A stretch of 64,000 nucleotides of DNA, taken from NCBI GenBank assembly GCA_020002185.1, contig CM034533.1, positions 38,834,396 through 38,898,395 on the forward strand. The letters run 5' to 3'. The notes below the pieces were generated by a model, which saw only the letters and a program-made list of their open reading frames with translations, was not told the DNA's origin and searched no databases. The DNA is from Paraescarpia echinospica (taxonomy: Eukaryota; Annelida; Polychaeta; Sabellida; Siboglinidae). Below are positions 7,653 to 16,460 of this stretch, one piece after another (position 1 is the stretch's first letter; each line of letters opens with the position of its first letter). A program made the translations under genes and the position numbers.

Positions 7653-10600
7653 TTAGACGAGTATCGGTGCCGTGGTGACGCCGTCGCCGAGCACGCGGCG
7701 TTTAGCGTAGAAGTAGTTCAACGCCGCGCGCTCTTGAACGTACGTCAACACGGACGAGTCTTTCACCTGGAAACCACGGTTCCAGCCGACGCCGTTGCGA
7801 CGGTCGTGCAGTACGGCGAGGAAGGTGTGCTCGTCGATGTCGTTCTGACGCTTGCTCAGTCCCTTCGTGCTGTACTTCGGACCGTTGTCGCCGCCGAAGC
7901 AGTAGTAGGTCTTGCTGCACAGCGCCACGATTCCGTCGCCGCGCCACTCTTCTTTGAAGAGACCCGGCGTTCGACGATCGAACAGACGTCGGCGCGCGGA
8001 GCAGTCCTCCGGCGTCCACGCTAGTCCGGCGACGCGCCGTCGTACGTAATCATCCACGTGCGCGTCGCAGCATTCGGCCGGAAACCAGAGCGATCGATTC
8101 CGGAAGTAGTGTTCGCGATGTTCTTCCGGTACGAGCGCGTCGACGTCACGTCCGGCGAGGGCGATGTACGCCGAGTCCGTGTCCATAGCGCAGTACTGGT
8201 AGAGCGACGACGTCGAGTTGCCGGAAGCGACGTTTGTTGACGAGCATCGAAGCGCCGATCGGCGTGGCGTACTTGATTCCCGGTGCCGATCGACATGCGT
8301 AATCTTTTTCCCGTAGGAACTGTTGCCGAGAAGTTTAATGGTATCGGCGATGATCGATTTGTCGGGATCGATATCGCCCTCGCGTCGCGCCGTCGAGACC
8401 GTGTCGCCGAAGCGGCGAAAGCACGCGATCGGCGCGTACTCGATGACCTGGTAGACGCGCTCGACGACGAGACCGTGCGCCAGATACCAGCGTAGGAGGG
8501 GCGTCGCGAGCTCGATCTCGGCGCCGAAGTAGCTACCGACGGGCGTCCGTTGAGGACGGGTGAGGAGATCGTGCGACTCGGCGTAGTCGCGCATGAACGG
8601 GCTGAGATCGTCGCGCGCGATATCGACGTTCTTGAAAACGGGCTGCATTTCGGCGAACTTGTCGCGCAGCGCTTCCGGCACGGCGATATCGCACTGCACG
8701 AGGCCGAACAGAGAGCCGTCGCGCACCGTCTCCAGTATCGTCGAGCGCGTAATGGGCGTGAGTGGTTGTCATCGTGACGCGTCGGGTGGCGTCGGCGCCG
8801 CAGGCGGTCGCACGGCGTCCCACTGGCACTCCCACATTTCGACGACGTCGTCGACGAAACGACGCAGGTAGGTGGTCACGGGGATCGTCGCGGCGTACAA
8901 CGTCGTCATCGGTTGACCGTTGACGGCGTTCGTCGTCACGTGCGCCTGGCACGTCGGGCAGCCGTGAAAATAGCAGCCGTGAAATTGATATGCCGTTCGC
9001 GTGGCGGCGCACCAGCCGTCGACTCGGTGCTTTCCGATGCGCTTCTCGCGTTCGTTCAACTGGTGACGTATACGCGCGCCGGTTTGCGCCTCCACCCACG
9101 TCAAACACTCCACGGCCATACGACCGTAGCGGTGCACGCGTTCCGCTCGAAAGGCGTTCTCCGCTCGCCGGCGCGTGTACCAGCCCGTCGGCATCTCCTG
9201 CATTATCGCCCATAGATAGAGGCCGTTTGCGTCGAAGCCGACTATCGAACGACACGGCGCGTCGCCGCCTCGAATCGCCGTCACGTCAGCCTCGTGATGG
9301 CGCGCGAAGATGATCGACGGGCCGCCGACGATCTGCGACTGCAGCAGACGGTGCAGATCTTTGTTCGGCTCGTTGAAAAGCGAGAAATGGATCGACGTCG
9401 GCAGGTCGTTGAACAGATACAACAACGTCAACCTCGGTACGCTGATGGCGTCCTTGAACATGTCGATACGTCGGCGCCGATAGAAGGCGAACTGGCGATC
9501 GACGGCCTCGAGAAACACATGTAATTGTTCTGACGTTTAATGGTAAACACCGACGACGTGTGCGACGCGTCGCCGGTTATGACCAGGGGGGTCAAGTACT
9601 TCTTGACGACATTGAGATCGTACTTACCCGAATTGAATCCCAGTACGGGCATTTGACGAAGGTGCGTCCACAGGCGGTCGGCGAGAGTGGCGTACGGTGA
9701 CGCGTTGTCGTCGTCGTCGTTGCTACGTCGCCGCCAGTCGGCGTCGAGCGCGTCGAGCGCCTCGAAGGTCGCGTCCAAGCGGGGTCGTAGAATCGCGCAC
9801 GCCGCCGCGCTCACCGCTTCCAGGTCGTCGATGAGGCGACGCGCGAGTTCCGTCGAATCGCCGGTCGTGACGTAACATCGCGCCGCTTCGTGACCGGGCA
9901 CGTTCGACGCGACGCTCACGCTGAGCAGTTCGTGTCGCGCGATCCACCGGCATTTGTCGGTATCCGTCGGCAGATCGTTATCGGCGAAATAACATTCAAA
10001 ATCGAACGTCGCGCGGTACGGGTAGTAGCGCAGGTCGTCGTCGCCGACGTCGATGCCTTCGTCGTCGAGCCGCTCGAATACGGACGGCGACGGTCGGTAG
10101 ATACCGCCGGGGAACACGTGACGAACGCCACCTTCGCACGTCGTAAATCGCGCTCACACCCCCAGAGGGAGTTGCCACATTTTCCGCACTTGTACGTTTT
10201 CGTGTACGCGCGCGGGTCGCTTATGTACGAGAAGTGCGACTCGTACAGGTTGACGTTCAGGGTCGTGGGGTGCGCTTCGCGCGACCGACGGACTAGTTAG
10301 GTGACGTCATTCGTCAGTCGATAGACGATGACGTTGATATCGAAAACCGTCTCCACGCGATCCAGTTCGTTCAGGCGCACACCGTTCGAGGCCGACGTGC
10401 GCGCGGCGCGACAATACTGCGCGTGCAGTCGTTTAGCGACTTTCGTTAAACGGTTCGAATCGATGTGGCGGCTACTTTCGCCTCGTCGGTGACCTTGTAG
10501 GTGGAGGCCGATGCATCGGAAGAGGCATAGATGGTCGTCGTAACACGTACCTCGATGATCTTTCGTGAACGACACGATGGCCCTGTTGAGGCGCACGTAG

Positions 10601-11320
10601 GCGGGAAGCGCTACGCCAACGCACCCGATAGGATGGGCGATGATGGCGTTCACGAAGTAGGTGGCGTTCGTTACGAGCTCGACGATCCACCCCGAGTCGG
10701 GACGCTGCGCGATGGCATACTGCAGTACGTCGGTCGTGCACACGGCGTCGAGGAATCGTTCGAACGAACGGCTATCGGTAACTAGGGCGAGTGTTTCGAG
10801 GAGGCGACCGCAACAGTTACAGGAAGAATGAAAATATCGGTACCGACCCGACACCTTGTGGCTTAATACGAAACCGTACCTTACGTTAATTTTAAACGCA
10901 TTCTTTTGTTCGCGAAACATTTCCCTCAGACGCGGTTCGAGCACCCGCGTACTCGTACAGGCGGTCATGCGATAGTTGTAACGCGACTGCACGGCACCGC
11001 GCGCTACCGACGTCTCTATGCTACGCCGGTGCTCGTCCACGACACGCTGTAGATCGTCGGGTGACGGCGCCCTAGCGGCTGCCGCTACCTCCACCGATGG
11101 TTCATTACTACTACTACCAGGAGGTGGCGACGTCTGACGGCCACACCGCAGCTTCAGGTGTTGTAGCATAGCGCGGCGCATAGTGAACGTCGCGCCACAT
11201 TTTGGACACTCTCGACGTTTTACGCATAGCGCGTCGTTGCCACATCTTTTCGAACTCTTCGCGTGTCGTTCGAACGTCGATTGTTTCGCGAAAAAGCCCC
11301 TGCATTTCGGACATTGTCAT
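7653..11320 (-). pseudogene. Protein-primed family B DNA polymerase (Polinton PolB), decayed
   Basis: Reading from 11320 leftwards, the gene begins with two C2H2-type zinc fingers (CPKC ... ERHAK, and CPKCGATF ... HLKLRC), then the Polinton N-terminal region (AHPIGCVGVALPAYVRLNRA, CLFRCIGLH) to a stop at 10297. A zinc ribbon (YKCGKCGNSLWGCERDL, about 10140-10220) and the exonuclease part follow (FDFEC and GFNSGKYDLN, 9510-10117). Next comes 8769-9518 with polymerase motif A (GFDANGLYLWAIMQEMPTG), then 7653-8768 with motif B (KLLGNSSYGK), motif C (MDTDSAY) and the C terminus. Lesions: a frame change right after the first ATG, frame changes near 10300-10135 and 9515, an in-frame TGA at 8769-8771, and a frame-shifted, shortened stretch near 8200-8300. 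The gene would have copied the linear element genome from a terminal protein; it cannot be functional as read. Confidence 0.88.
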
Positions 11321-11376
11321 CTAGTAGGTGATGGTGGTGGCATTCTCTAATGTGCTGATATTTTTTCGAGCACCAC

Positions 11377-11384
11377 TATTTATA
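11377..11384 (-). promoter_or_regulatory. TATA box upstream of PolB
   Basis: Read on the minus strand this is TATAAATA followed by GTGGTG, 57 bases before the ATG at 11320. It shares the TATAA(R)T(R)GTGG look of the box before the NADAR gene. Confidence 0.45.
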
Positions 11385-11460
11385 ACAGTGGTGGCTGTGG
11401 TGGTGGTGGTGGTGGTAAGTACACCCTAGCGGGAGGAATGTGGTTTTAGGTAATGCGGGT

Positions 11461-11686
11461 AACTCGGAACGATAGTGGAAGGAATGTTTTTTGCGGTAAC
11501 GAGTGATGGTGGTTGCGAACTAGCGGTAATTTTTATAACTAACTCGGAATGTTTTAGGTAACCCTAGCGGTGGGGAACTCGAAACGATAGTGGAAGGAAT
11601 GTGTTTGCGGTAACGAGTGATGGTTGCGAACTAGCGGTAATTTGTATAACTAACTCGGAATGTTTTAGCTAACCCTAGCGGTGACT
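11461..11686 (+). repeat. Two-copy tandem repeat (about 115 bp) beside the PolB promoter
   Basis: Copies at 11461-11575 and 11576-11686 share AACTCGRAACGATAGTGG, GCGGTAACGAGTGATGG and CTAACTCGGAATGTTTTAG at about 90% identity. The motif CTAGCGGTGG also occurs before the NADAR gene (near 239), so the non-coding parts of the element share sequence. No gene is seen in 11385-11838. Possible regulatory or replication repeats. Confidence 0.65.
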
Positions 11687-11838
11687 TGTTTTGGGTAATG
11701 TAACTCGGATACGGAAAGTACATTTTCAACGTTTTATTCAGTAGCTTACAACATTCAAACACAGCGTTGAAGCCTTTGTTTCAATAGCAAGCAAATATTA
11801 GCAAAACAAGCAGTGTTCTTTATTCTATTGTTCATTCT

Positions 11839-12516
11839 TCATTCCAGTCCGCTCCGGCGCTGCACGTACGTGTGCACGGCCGACTCCAGCTGCACACGGT
11901 TCATGTAATCGCGCCAGTTCGTTCCTAACAACCAGTCCGACACAAACTGCATCAAATACAACTCTCCCGCACGACCCGTTTGCGGCTGCTGACCACCGGA
12001 AGTTGACACCGTAGTTTCGTGTAGAATTTGCACGAGTCGCGTGAAACAGGGGATAAGCGACCGACGCACGAACGTTTCCATGACGCTGTTGAAATATCGC
12101 GTTACGATACAGCCCGTGCTGTCAAAACGCTGCATGTATATACGGTTTGGCCGTCCCGCACGATAGCCGGGCATGTGTACATATGGACAGCCTTCATTCG
12201 GCTCGCATACCCCGCAATGATCCCGCGCCCGCTCCAGAATCATTTCACCGAGGGTCTCGGCGACGAGGTCCATTGCGAGCCGTTCATAACGGCAGACCAA
12301 CTGGGCCCTGCTCGGCACGACGATTTGACGTTGGCACGCCACCTCCTCCGATAGGCTCCAGCACGGAGCGCACGTCGGTCCCATCGTCCCCAGCGGCGTG
12401 TACACGCTTTCGTTATACGTCAGTGGAGGAGGACGCATTCGGCTCACATCCGATCCACCCAGCGCCTCCTCGATGATCGCGTCCAATACGTGGGCGTCAC
12501 GCACTCCGCTTCCACC
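11839..12516 (-). CDS. Unknown protein (accessory block frame D)
   Basis: An open frame of 225 codons from just after a splice-acceptor-like GCTGTAG at 12517-12523. The first in-frame ATG is at 12438, giving 199 residues. I do not recognise it. Visible are a cysteine cluster (TCAPCWSLSEEVACQ; HCGVCEPNEGCPYVHMPGY, about 90-115 residues in) that could bind zinc, and helical segments towards the end. A minus-strand AATAAA (11819-11824) lies 15 bases after the stop. Codon use is GC-rich like the rest of the block. It may be the last frame of a spliced or polycistronic transcript starting upstream of the RPA-like gene. Confidence 0.5.
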   Translation of the reverse strand, partial: GGSGVRDAHVLDAIIEEALGGSDVSRMRPPPLTYNESVYTPLGTMGPTCAPCWSLSEEVACQRQIVVPSRAQLVCRYERLAMDLVAETLGEMILERARDHCGVCEPNEGCPYVHMPGYRAGRPNRIYMQRFDSTGCIVTRYFNSVMETFVRRSLIPCFTRLVQILHETTVSTSGGQQPQTGRAGELYLMQFVSDWLLGTNWRDYMNRVQLESAVHTYVQRRSGLE

Positions 12517-12534
12517 CTACAGCACAAAGCAGTT

Positions 12535-12615
12535 CTACTCTTTACGAATCACCGTCAGCAACGCGTGTAGGAAGTCGCACATACACTCACGCCTGGTGTG
12601 TTGCATCAGCGCCTC
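12535..12615 (-). CDS. Short reading frame C (26 codons) after an acceptor-like site
   Basis: Open in the frame set by the preceding TTTGTAG (from 12616), ending in TAG at 12535-12537. It has an ATG at its fourth codon. Taken with its neighbours it behaves either as a small exon or as one of a series of tiny cistrons. The sequence is helix-like (DFLHALLTVIRKE); no family is recognised. A 21-base gap separates it from frame D. Confidence 0.35.
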   Translation of the reverse strand, partial: EALMQHTRRECMCDFLHALLTVIRKE

Positions 12616-12638
12616 CTACAAACACATTATTATTATGA

Positions 12639-12791
12639 TTAGTCCGCCTCCTTCTTGACCTGTTCCTCCCTCTTTATCGACCCCGCCACTTTGCATTCCA
12701 ACAACGTTCTTACGAACGCGGTAACCTCGTCGTACTGAGCACGGATCCTTTCGTTGTTTGCCAGCATACCTTGCAGTACGCGGCGCACTTC
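12639..12791 (-). CDS. Short reading frame B (50 codons)
   Basis: Open in the frame set by GCTGTAG (from 12792) and ending in TAA at 12639-12641. The charged, helical composition (NNERIRAQYDEVTAFVRTLL, ending in Lys/Glu-rich residues) suggests a coiled coil. The first ATG is at codon 9. The TAA is embedded in ACTAATC, which resembles a branch point for the next acceptor 26 bases on. It also contains donor-like GTAAGA (phase 0) and CAG/GTCAAG sites, so normal introns cannot be excluded. Confidence 0.4.
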   Translation of the reverse strand, partial: EVRRVLQGMLANNERIRAQYDEVTAFVRTLLECKVAGSIKREEQVKKEAD

Positions 12792-12817
12792 CTACAGCAT
12801 ATAAGCACAACTGTTAG

Positions 12818-12985
12818 TTACGGAATAGAAAATAAGTTCGCTTCGTAAGCTAGCCAAAACGCCTTTATATGATTTTCGGCCTTCTCTACTACTTGTCGCC
12901 AGGCCTCCTCAGTTAGGTCACGTCCACGCCACCGTATCATTCGTTGTTGCGCATTCGTATGCGTCAACAAATCTTCTTCTTCTTC
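12818..12985 (-). CDS. Short reading frame A (55 codons)
   Basis: Open in the frame set by TTTGTAG (from 12986), beginning with four glutamates, which continues the acidic five-aspartate end of the RPA-like protein. It then has an amphipathic helix-like stretch (LTEEAWRQVVEKAENHIKAF) and ends in TAA within the perfect branch-point motif TAACTAAC. The first ATG is at codon 16. The continuity of the acidic run across the gap suggests the two pieces belong to one protein (inference). Confidence 0.4.
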   Translation of the reverse strand, partial: EEEEDLLTHTNAQQRMIRWRGRDLTEEAWRQVVEKAENHIKAFWLAYEANLFSIP

Positions 12986-13004
12986 CTACAAACAACACAA
13001 CACA

Positions 13005-13760
13005 TTAGTCGTCATCGTCGTCGAATCTCTTCAGTGTTCGCACGGTATACGAGGGCTCCCCGTTCCAAGTCGTCTTACGCACACTGATCTCCACTTTCGT
13101 GCCGGTTAACTCAAGCACAGTATCGCGGAGTTCCTCCTCGCTCAACTCCACCAAGTAATCGGCCGTGTACTCGACGAGATTAGACATTTGGCTATGAAAT
13201 AAAGTAAGCCAAAGCACGTCTTCCTCCTCCTCGCCGTCCTTCACCATCACACGCAACGCGAAGAAATATTTCGGAACCAACACTCCACCGTGCGTTCGGC
13301 ATATCAGTTCCCCGCCTTTGCTTTTCTGCAATTTTCGGCGACAACGGGAACATCCCAAATAGGCGCCAACCTCTTTGTACGACACAGCGTCGATCATAAC
13401 GGGCAACGGAAGTTTATACACACCGTTGGCAGCACACTTCAGGTGCCTCAGACTCACCAATGTGGCGCGCGTCGACGCCGACGATTCGCATTCGCGCTCG
13501 AGTGAGGCGCTCCGCGTCAGGGGTGGGTGTCCCTCAGCCGTCTCGACGGTGCCCAAGGACGCCTCTTCGGCGCTTCGCTTTCGCCCGACAGTAGCAGTCA
13601 ACGGTGGCGCAATGAGCACCACGGGCCGCTTAACAGGTGTCGCTCCCGTTGACAGCGCTGCTACCACCGGCGAAGGTTGCTGCTGCTGTTGACCGCTGGC
13701 CGCCTTCAGTGACTGCTTGCGCGGTGCCTTGGTCTTTTTTGGTGGATTCTCATCTGCCAT
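13005..13760 (-). CDS. RPA-like single-stranded-DNA-binding protein (zinc ribbon + OB fold)
   Basis: A 251-residue protein from ATG 13760. The N-terminal 90 residues are low complexity and basic (PPKKTKAPRK; glutamine run; RKRSAEEA). From about residue 118 it resembles the large-subunit RPA C-terminal DNA-binding domain: a zinc ribbon C127-x2-C130 ... C144-x2-H147, then KYFFALRVMVKDG, WLTLFHSQM, a helix YTADYLVELSEEELRD, and a final strand pair (VEISVRKTTW, YTVRTLKRF). Such proteins coat single-stranded DNA during replication. It ends in five aspartates and TAA. An acceptor-like TTGTTTCTACAG with CTAAC upstream (ends 13798) precedes the ATG. It could serve the neighbouring Polinton polymerase or a separate element. 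Confidence 0.65.
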   Translation of the reverse strand: MADENPPKKTKAPRKQSLKAASGQQQQQPSPVVAALSTGATPVKRPVVLIAPPLTATVGRKRSAEEASLGTVETAEGHPPLTRSASLERECESSASTRATLVSLRHLKCAANGVYKLPLPVMIDAVSYKEVGAYLGCSRCRRKLQKSKGGELICRTHGGVLVPKYFFALRVMVKDGEEEEDVLWLTLFHSQMSNLVEYTADYLVELSEEELRDTVLELTGTKVEISVRKTTWNGEPSYTVRTLKRFDDDDD

Positions 13761-13797
13761 GTTTTCGCGGAAGAACGTCTCCTGCTTGCTGCTGCTG

Positions 13798-13863
13798 CTG
13801 TAGAAACAATACACGTTAGAACTCCGGCGACATACAACATAGCATTTTCTCAACCGTTTTATA
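13798..13863 (-). promoter_or_regulatory. Promoter and 5' splice region of the RPA-like gene
   Basis: On the minus strand TATAAAA occurs at 13863-13857. About 22 bases further on, GTATGT (13835-13830) is followed by CTAAC and TTGTTTCTACAG ending at 13798. That would be a possible 38-base intron, but a TATA-directed start near 13833 would fall at the donor, so the intron is uncertain. Confidence 0.4.
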
Positions 13864-13874
13864 CTTTTTAAAAT

Positions 13875-14700
13875 AACGCGCATGCGCACTTAACAGTCTA
13901 CAGTTATCTTACAAATCTCACACATGCGTACTTAACGCAAACGACGTCGATACCGAGGAATTTGTTTTAGGAAAAAAGTTAGTGGTCACGTCAATACATC
14001 CATCGTCAAATGTGCCTTTTACATCAAATTTCTCTAATATTATCACACCACTCGATTCCAGAGACCAAACTCATCGTGTACAACGGTTACTTTCATGCTT
14101 TTAACTGATCGTTTATTGTTTTTGAAATGTCATTGTCTACAACATAACGCGCATGCGCACTTCACACTAATACCGTTATCTTACTCAATTATCAGCATGC
14201 ATACTTCATACATCCCAGGCATTTTGTTTTCGGAAAAAAGTTTCCGGTCACGTCAGTACATTCACCGTTAAATCTCTCTTTACATCGAATTTCTCTAATA
14301 TCACTGCACCTCACGTTTCCTGACCCCACAGCGATCGTATACAACGTTTAATTTCATGCTTTTAACGTTTCGTTTATTGTTTTTAAAAATCCATTGTTCT
14401 CCATTCACATTCCAATCGCGATAAGTGACGCGCAACAGATGTCAAAATTACGCGCATGCGTACTTAACGCAAACGACGCTGCTACCGAGGAATTTGTTTT
14501 AGGAAAAAAGTTAGCGGTCACCTCAGTACATCCATCGTCAAATGTGACTTTTACATCGAATTTCTTTAATATCACTGCACCTCACGTTTCCTGACCCCAC
14601 AGCGATCGTATACAACGTTTAATTTCATGCTTTTAACGTTTCGTTTATTGTTTGTAAAAATCCATTGTTCTCCGTTCACATTCCGATCACGATAAGCCGT
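13875..14700 (+). repeat. Three diverged tandem repeats (about 260-290 bp) with NRF-1-like palindromes
   Basis: Three copies lie between the divergent genes. They share GAATTTGTTTTAGGAAAAAAG, GTCACSTCARTACATYC, CGAATTTCTYTAATAT and TTTCATGCTTTTAAC. The palindrome GCGCATGCGC occurs at 13878-13887 and 14149-14158, with a variant near 14451; it matches the consensus of the animal factor NRF-1. The arrangement suggests a bidirectional promoter/enhancer for the flanking transcription units. Confidence 0.65.
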
Positions 14701-14808
14701 AGTGTCATGCGCCACCGCTGTTTGACGGTGCGCACATTACATATTTCATACACACTTCTGAACTCACGCACAATCGACGCTACATTTCTTCGTTCCCTAC
14801 TTTCCACA

Positions 14809-14852
14809 ATGGACACACCAACAACAACGTCGCCCCATAAGTCAACTCAACG
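14809..14852 (+). CDS. Exon 1 of a two-exon 111-residue protein
   Basis: ATG 14809 opens a Thr/Pro/Ser-rich segment of 14 codons plus two bases, ending exactly at a perfect donor CG/GTAAGT (14853). Exon 2 at 15500 completes the split codon (CG+A, Arg) in frame. Phase agreement, a consensus donor and a clean acceptor support a real spliced gene diverging from the RPA-like gene. Confidence 0.6.
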
Positions 14853-15499
14853 GTAAGTCTGCTTTTACGCATACATACATGCATGCATGCATGGTTCTCA
14901 TTTTATTTTACTATTTAAACAGTTGTAAGTACGCATGCATGCATGCATGCATGCATGTGTACGTGCATGCATGGTTCTCATTTTATTTTACCATTTAAAC
15001 AGTTGTAAGTACGCATGCATGCATGCATGCATGGTTCTCATTTTATTTTACCATTTAAACAGTTGTATGTACGCATGCATGAATGCATGCATGGTTCTCT
15101 TTTTATTTTACCATTTAAATAGTTCTAAGTACGCATGCATGCATGGTTCTAATTTTATTTTACCATTTAAACAGTTGTAAGTACGCATGCATGCATGCAT
15201 GCATGCATGGTTCTCATTTTATTTTACCATTTAAACAGTTGTAAGTACGCATCCATGCATGCATGCATGGTTCTCATTTTATTTTACCATTTAAATAGTT
15301 GTAAGTACGCATGCATGCATGCATGCATGGTTCTCATTTTATTTTACCATTTAAACAGTTGTAAGTCTGCTTTTATGCATGCATGCATGGTTCTCATTTT
15401 ATTTTTCCATTTAAACAGTTGTAAGTATGCATGCATGCATGGTTCTCATTTTATTTTACCACCCTTTGTTTAAACATGTATTGTGGTTTTATTTCATAG
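14853..15499 (+). repeat. Intron made of about ten tandem intron-like repeats
   Basis: Units start at 14853, 14925, 15005, 15065, 15125, 15177, 15241, 15301, 15361 and 15421, mostly 60 bases apart. Eight begin with GTAAGT, one with GTATGT, one with CTAAGT. Each continues with ATGCATGC repeats, GGTTCTCATTTTATTTTACC and ATTTAAACAG, an acceptor-like end, then TT and the next GTAAGT. The last unit runs into TTTTATTTCATAG at 15499. ATG-initiated frames through this array are artefacts of the repeat. Confidence 0.8.
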
Positions 15500-15791
15500 A
15501 CCGATCCAACTGCCTACAACCACCAAATCACCTAAACCAACATGCACGGTTGCGCCTACAATTCACCCAATCACGCCTACGATTCACCCAATCACGCCGA
15601 CACCTAGCAGCCACGACTCGGATGATGACGGCACCCCCGACCTCGCGAGAGTGTTCCTCATAAAAGGTGCCGATGGGCTGTGGCGAACAGCCATTCCAGC
15701 CACCGAACTTTATCAACGTCGTGGGTTTAACTCCCCCGATATGAGGAGACCCGTTGGTCGCGCGCGGCTGCTACAATACAATACACAATAA
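15500..15791 (+). CDS. Exon 2 of the two-exon protein (unknown function)
   Basis: The exon follows acceptor TTTCATAG and reads on from exon 1 to TAA 15789-15791, which overlaps an AATAAA signal (15787-15792). The protein has a Thr/Pro-rich N-terminal half with a repeated TIHPITP motif (a nine-residue duplication), an acidic SHDSDDDGTPD stretch, and a compact C terminus (ARVFLIKGADGLWRTAIPATELYQRRG ... MRRPVGRARLL). I do not recognise it; size and charge suggest a small nuclear or virion-associated protein (inference). Confidence 0.6.
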
Positions 15792-16240
15792 ATATTCCAG
15801 TCATCTCTACTACTCACGTTTTCACGCGTCTGTATCCAGTGCATAAACACCCTACGAACAGTATCACCAACTGAACGTTAGTGTATTTATGCATTTGGTT
15901 TCGTTGTAATCCCACGACTAGATGTATTTATTTATTTAAACGCATTGGTTTCGTTTGAATCAGAGCACTAGAACGCACAGCCTTAGCCAGCTATGCTGTC
16001 ATGCAGGGGTCATAGTCCACTCCAGCAGCCGCAGCGCTTATCGCTGCTGTCAACATAGTGTACAGTGGGGCACCCACATAGGGCTGACGGGGAGAATCTG
16101 CACACAGTGGTTTTATCATGGTTATATATTCGCGCGATAAACGTATTATTGCTTACGTCAGCACGCGCTAAGTACGGCGTTGATCGCTAGGGGATGAATT
16201 AAAAGGGTCTCTCCGCTCACCGATAGGTGGCACCTCGGGG
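15792..16240. other. Gene-free stretch right of the accessory block
   Basis: No convincing gene. It contains two similar TTTAT-GCATTGGTTTCGTT segments (about 15885-15910 and 15930-15955), possible remnants of a repeat. Confidence 0.5.
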
Positions 16241-16252
16241 TAATCCATCACG

Positions 16253-16420
16253 TTTTTTATAAGTAGGTGTCCAATTAGTATCAAATTACCAGGGTAATCA
16301 ATCACGTTTTTTATAAGTAGGTTCCCGAAAACGATTAGTGTCAAAAAAGCCTTTGATCTTTTTTTATAAGTAGATGCCCGAAAACGTTTAGTGGTCATTA
16401 AAAAGTTTTTTATAAGTAGG
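16253..16420 (+). repeat. Four tandem TATA-box repeats (46-54 bp)
   Basis: TTTTTTATAAGTAG occurs four times, with TATAAG at 16258, 16312, 16365 and 16411. The first three units share the flanking CACG and CCCGAAAACG-type sequence. Each looks like a core promoter on the plus strand. No gene is recognisable immediately downstream. Confidence 0.7.
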
Positions 16421-16460
16421 ATTTTGAGACCGTACATGTCCTCTATACTACTTACGCGTA

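Noticed and set aside
7530..8024. 164-codon plus-strand frame
   Set aside because: Runs through the CATA repeat and antisense of PolB.
8533..9255. 240-codon minus-strand frame overlapping PolB
   Set aside because: Arg-rich shadow of the GC-rich PolB coding frame, with no family features.
14935..15473. Repeated MHACMVLILFYHLNSC-type frames
   Set aside because: Translation of the intron-like tandem array; the real gene splices over it.
16168..16437. 89-codon minus-strand frame with repeated LLIKN
   Set aside because: Antisense translation of the TATA tandem repeats.
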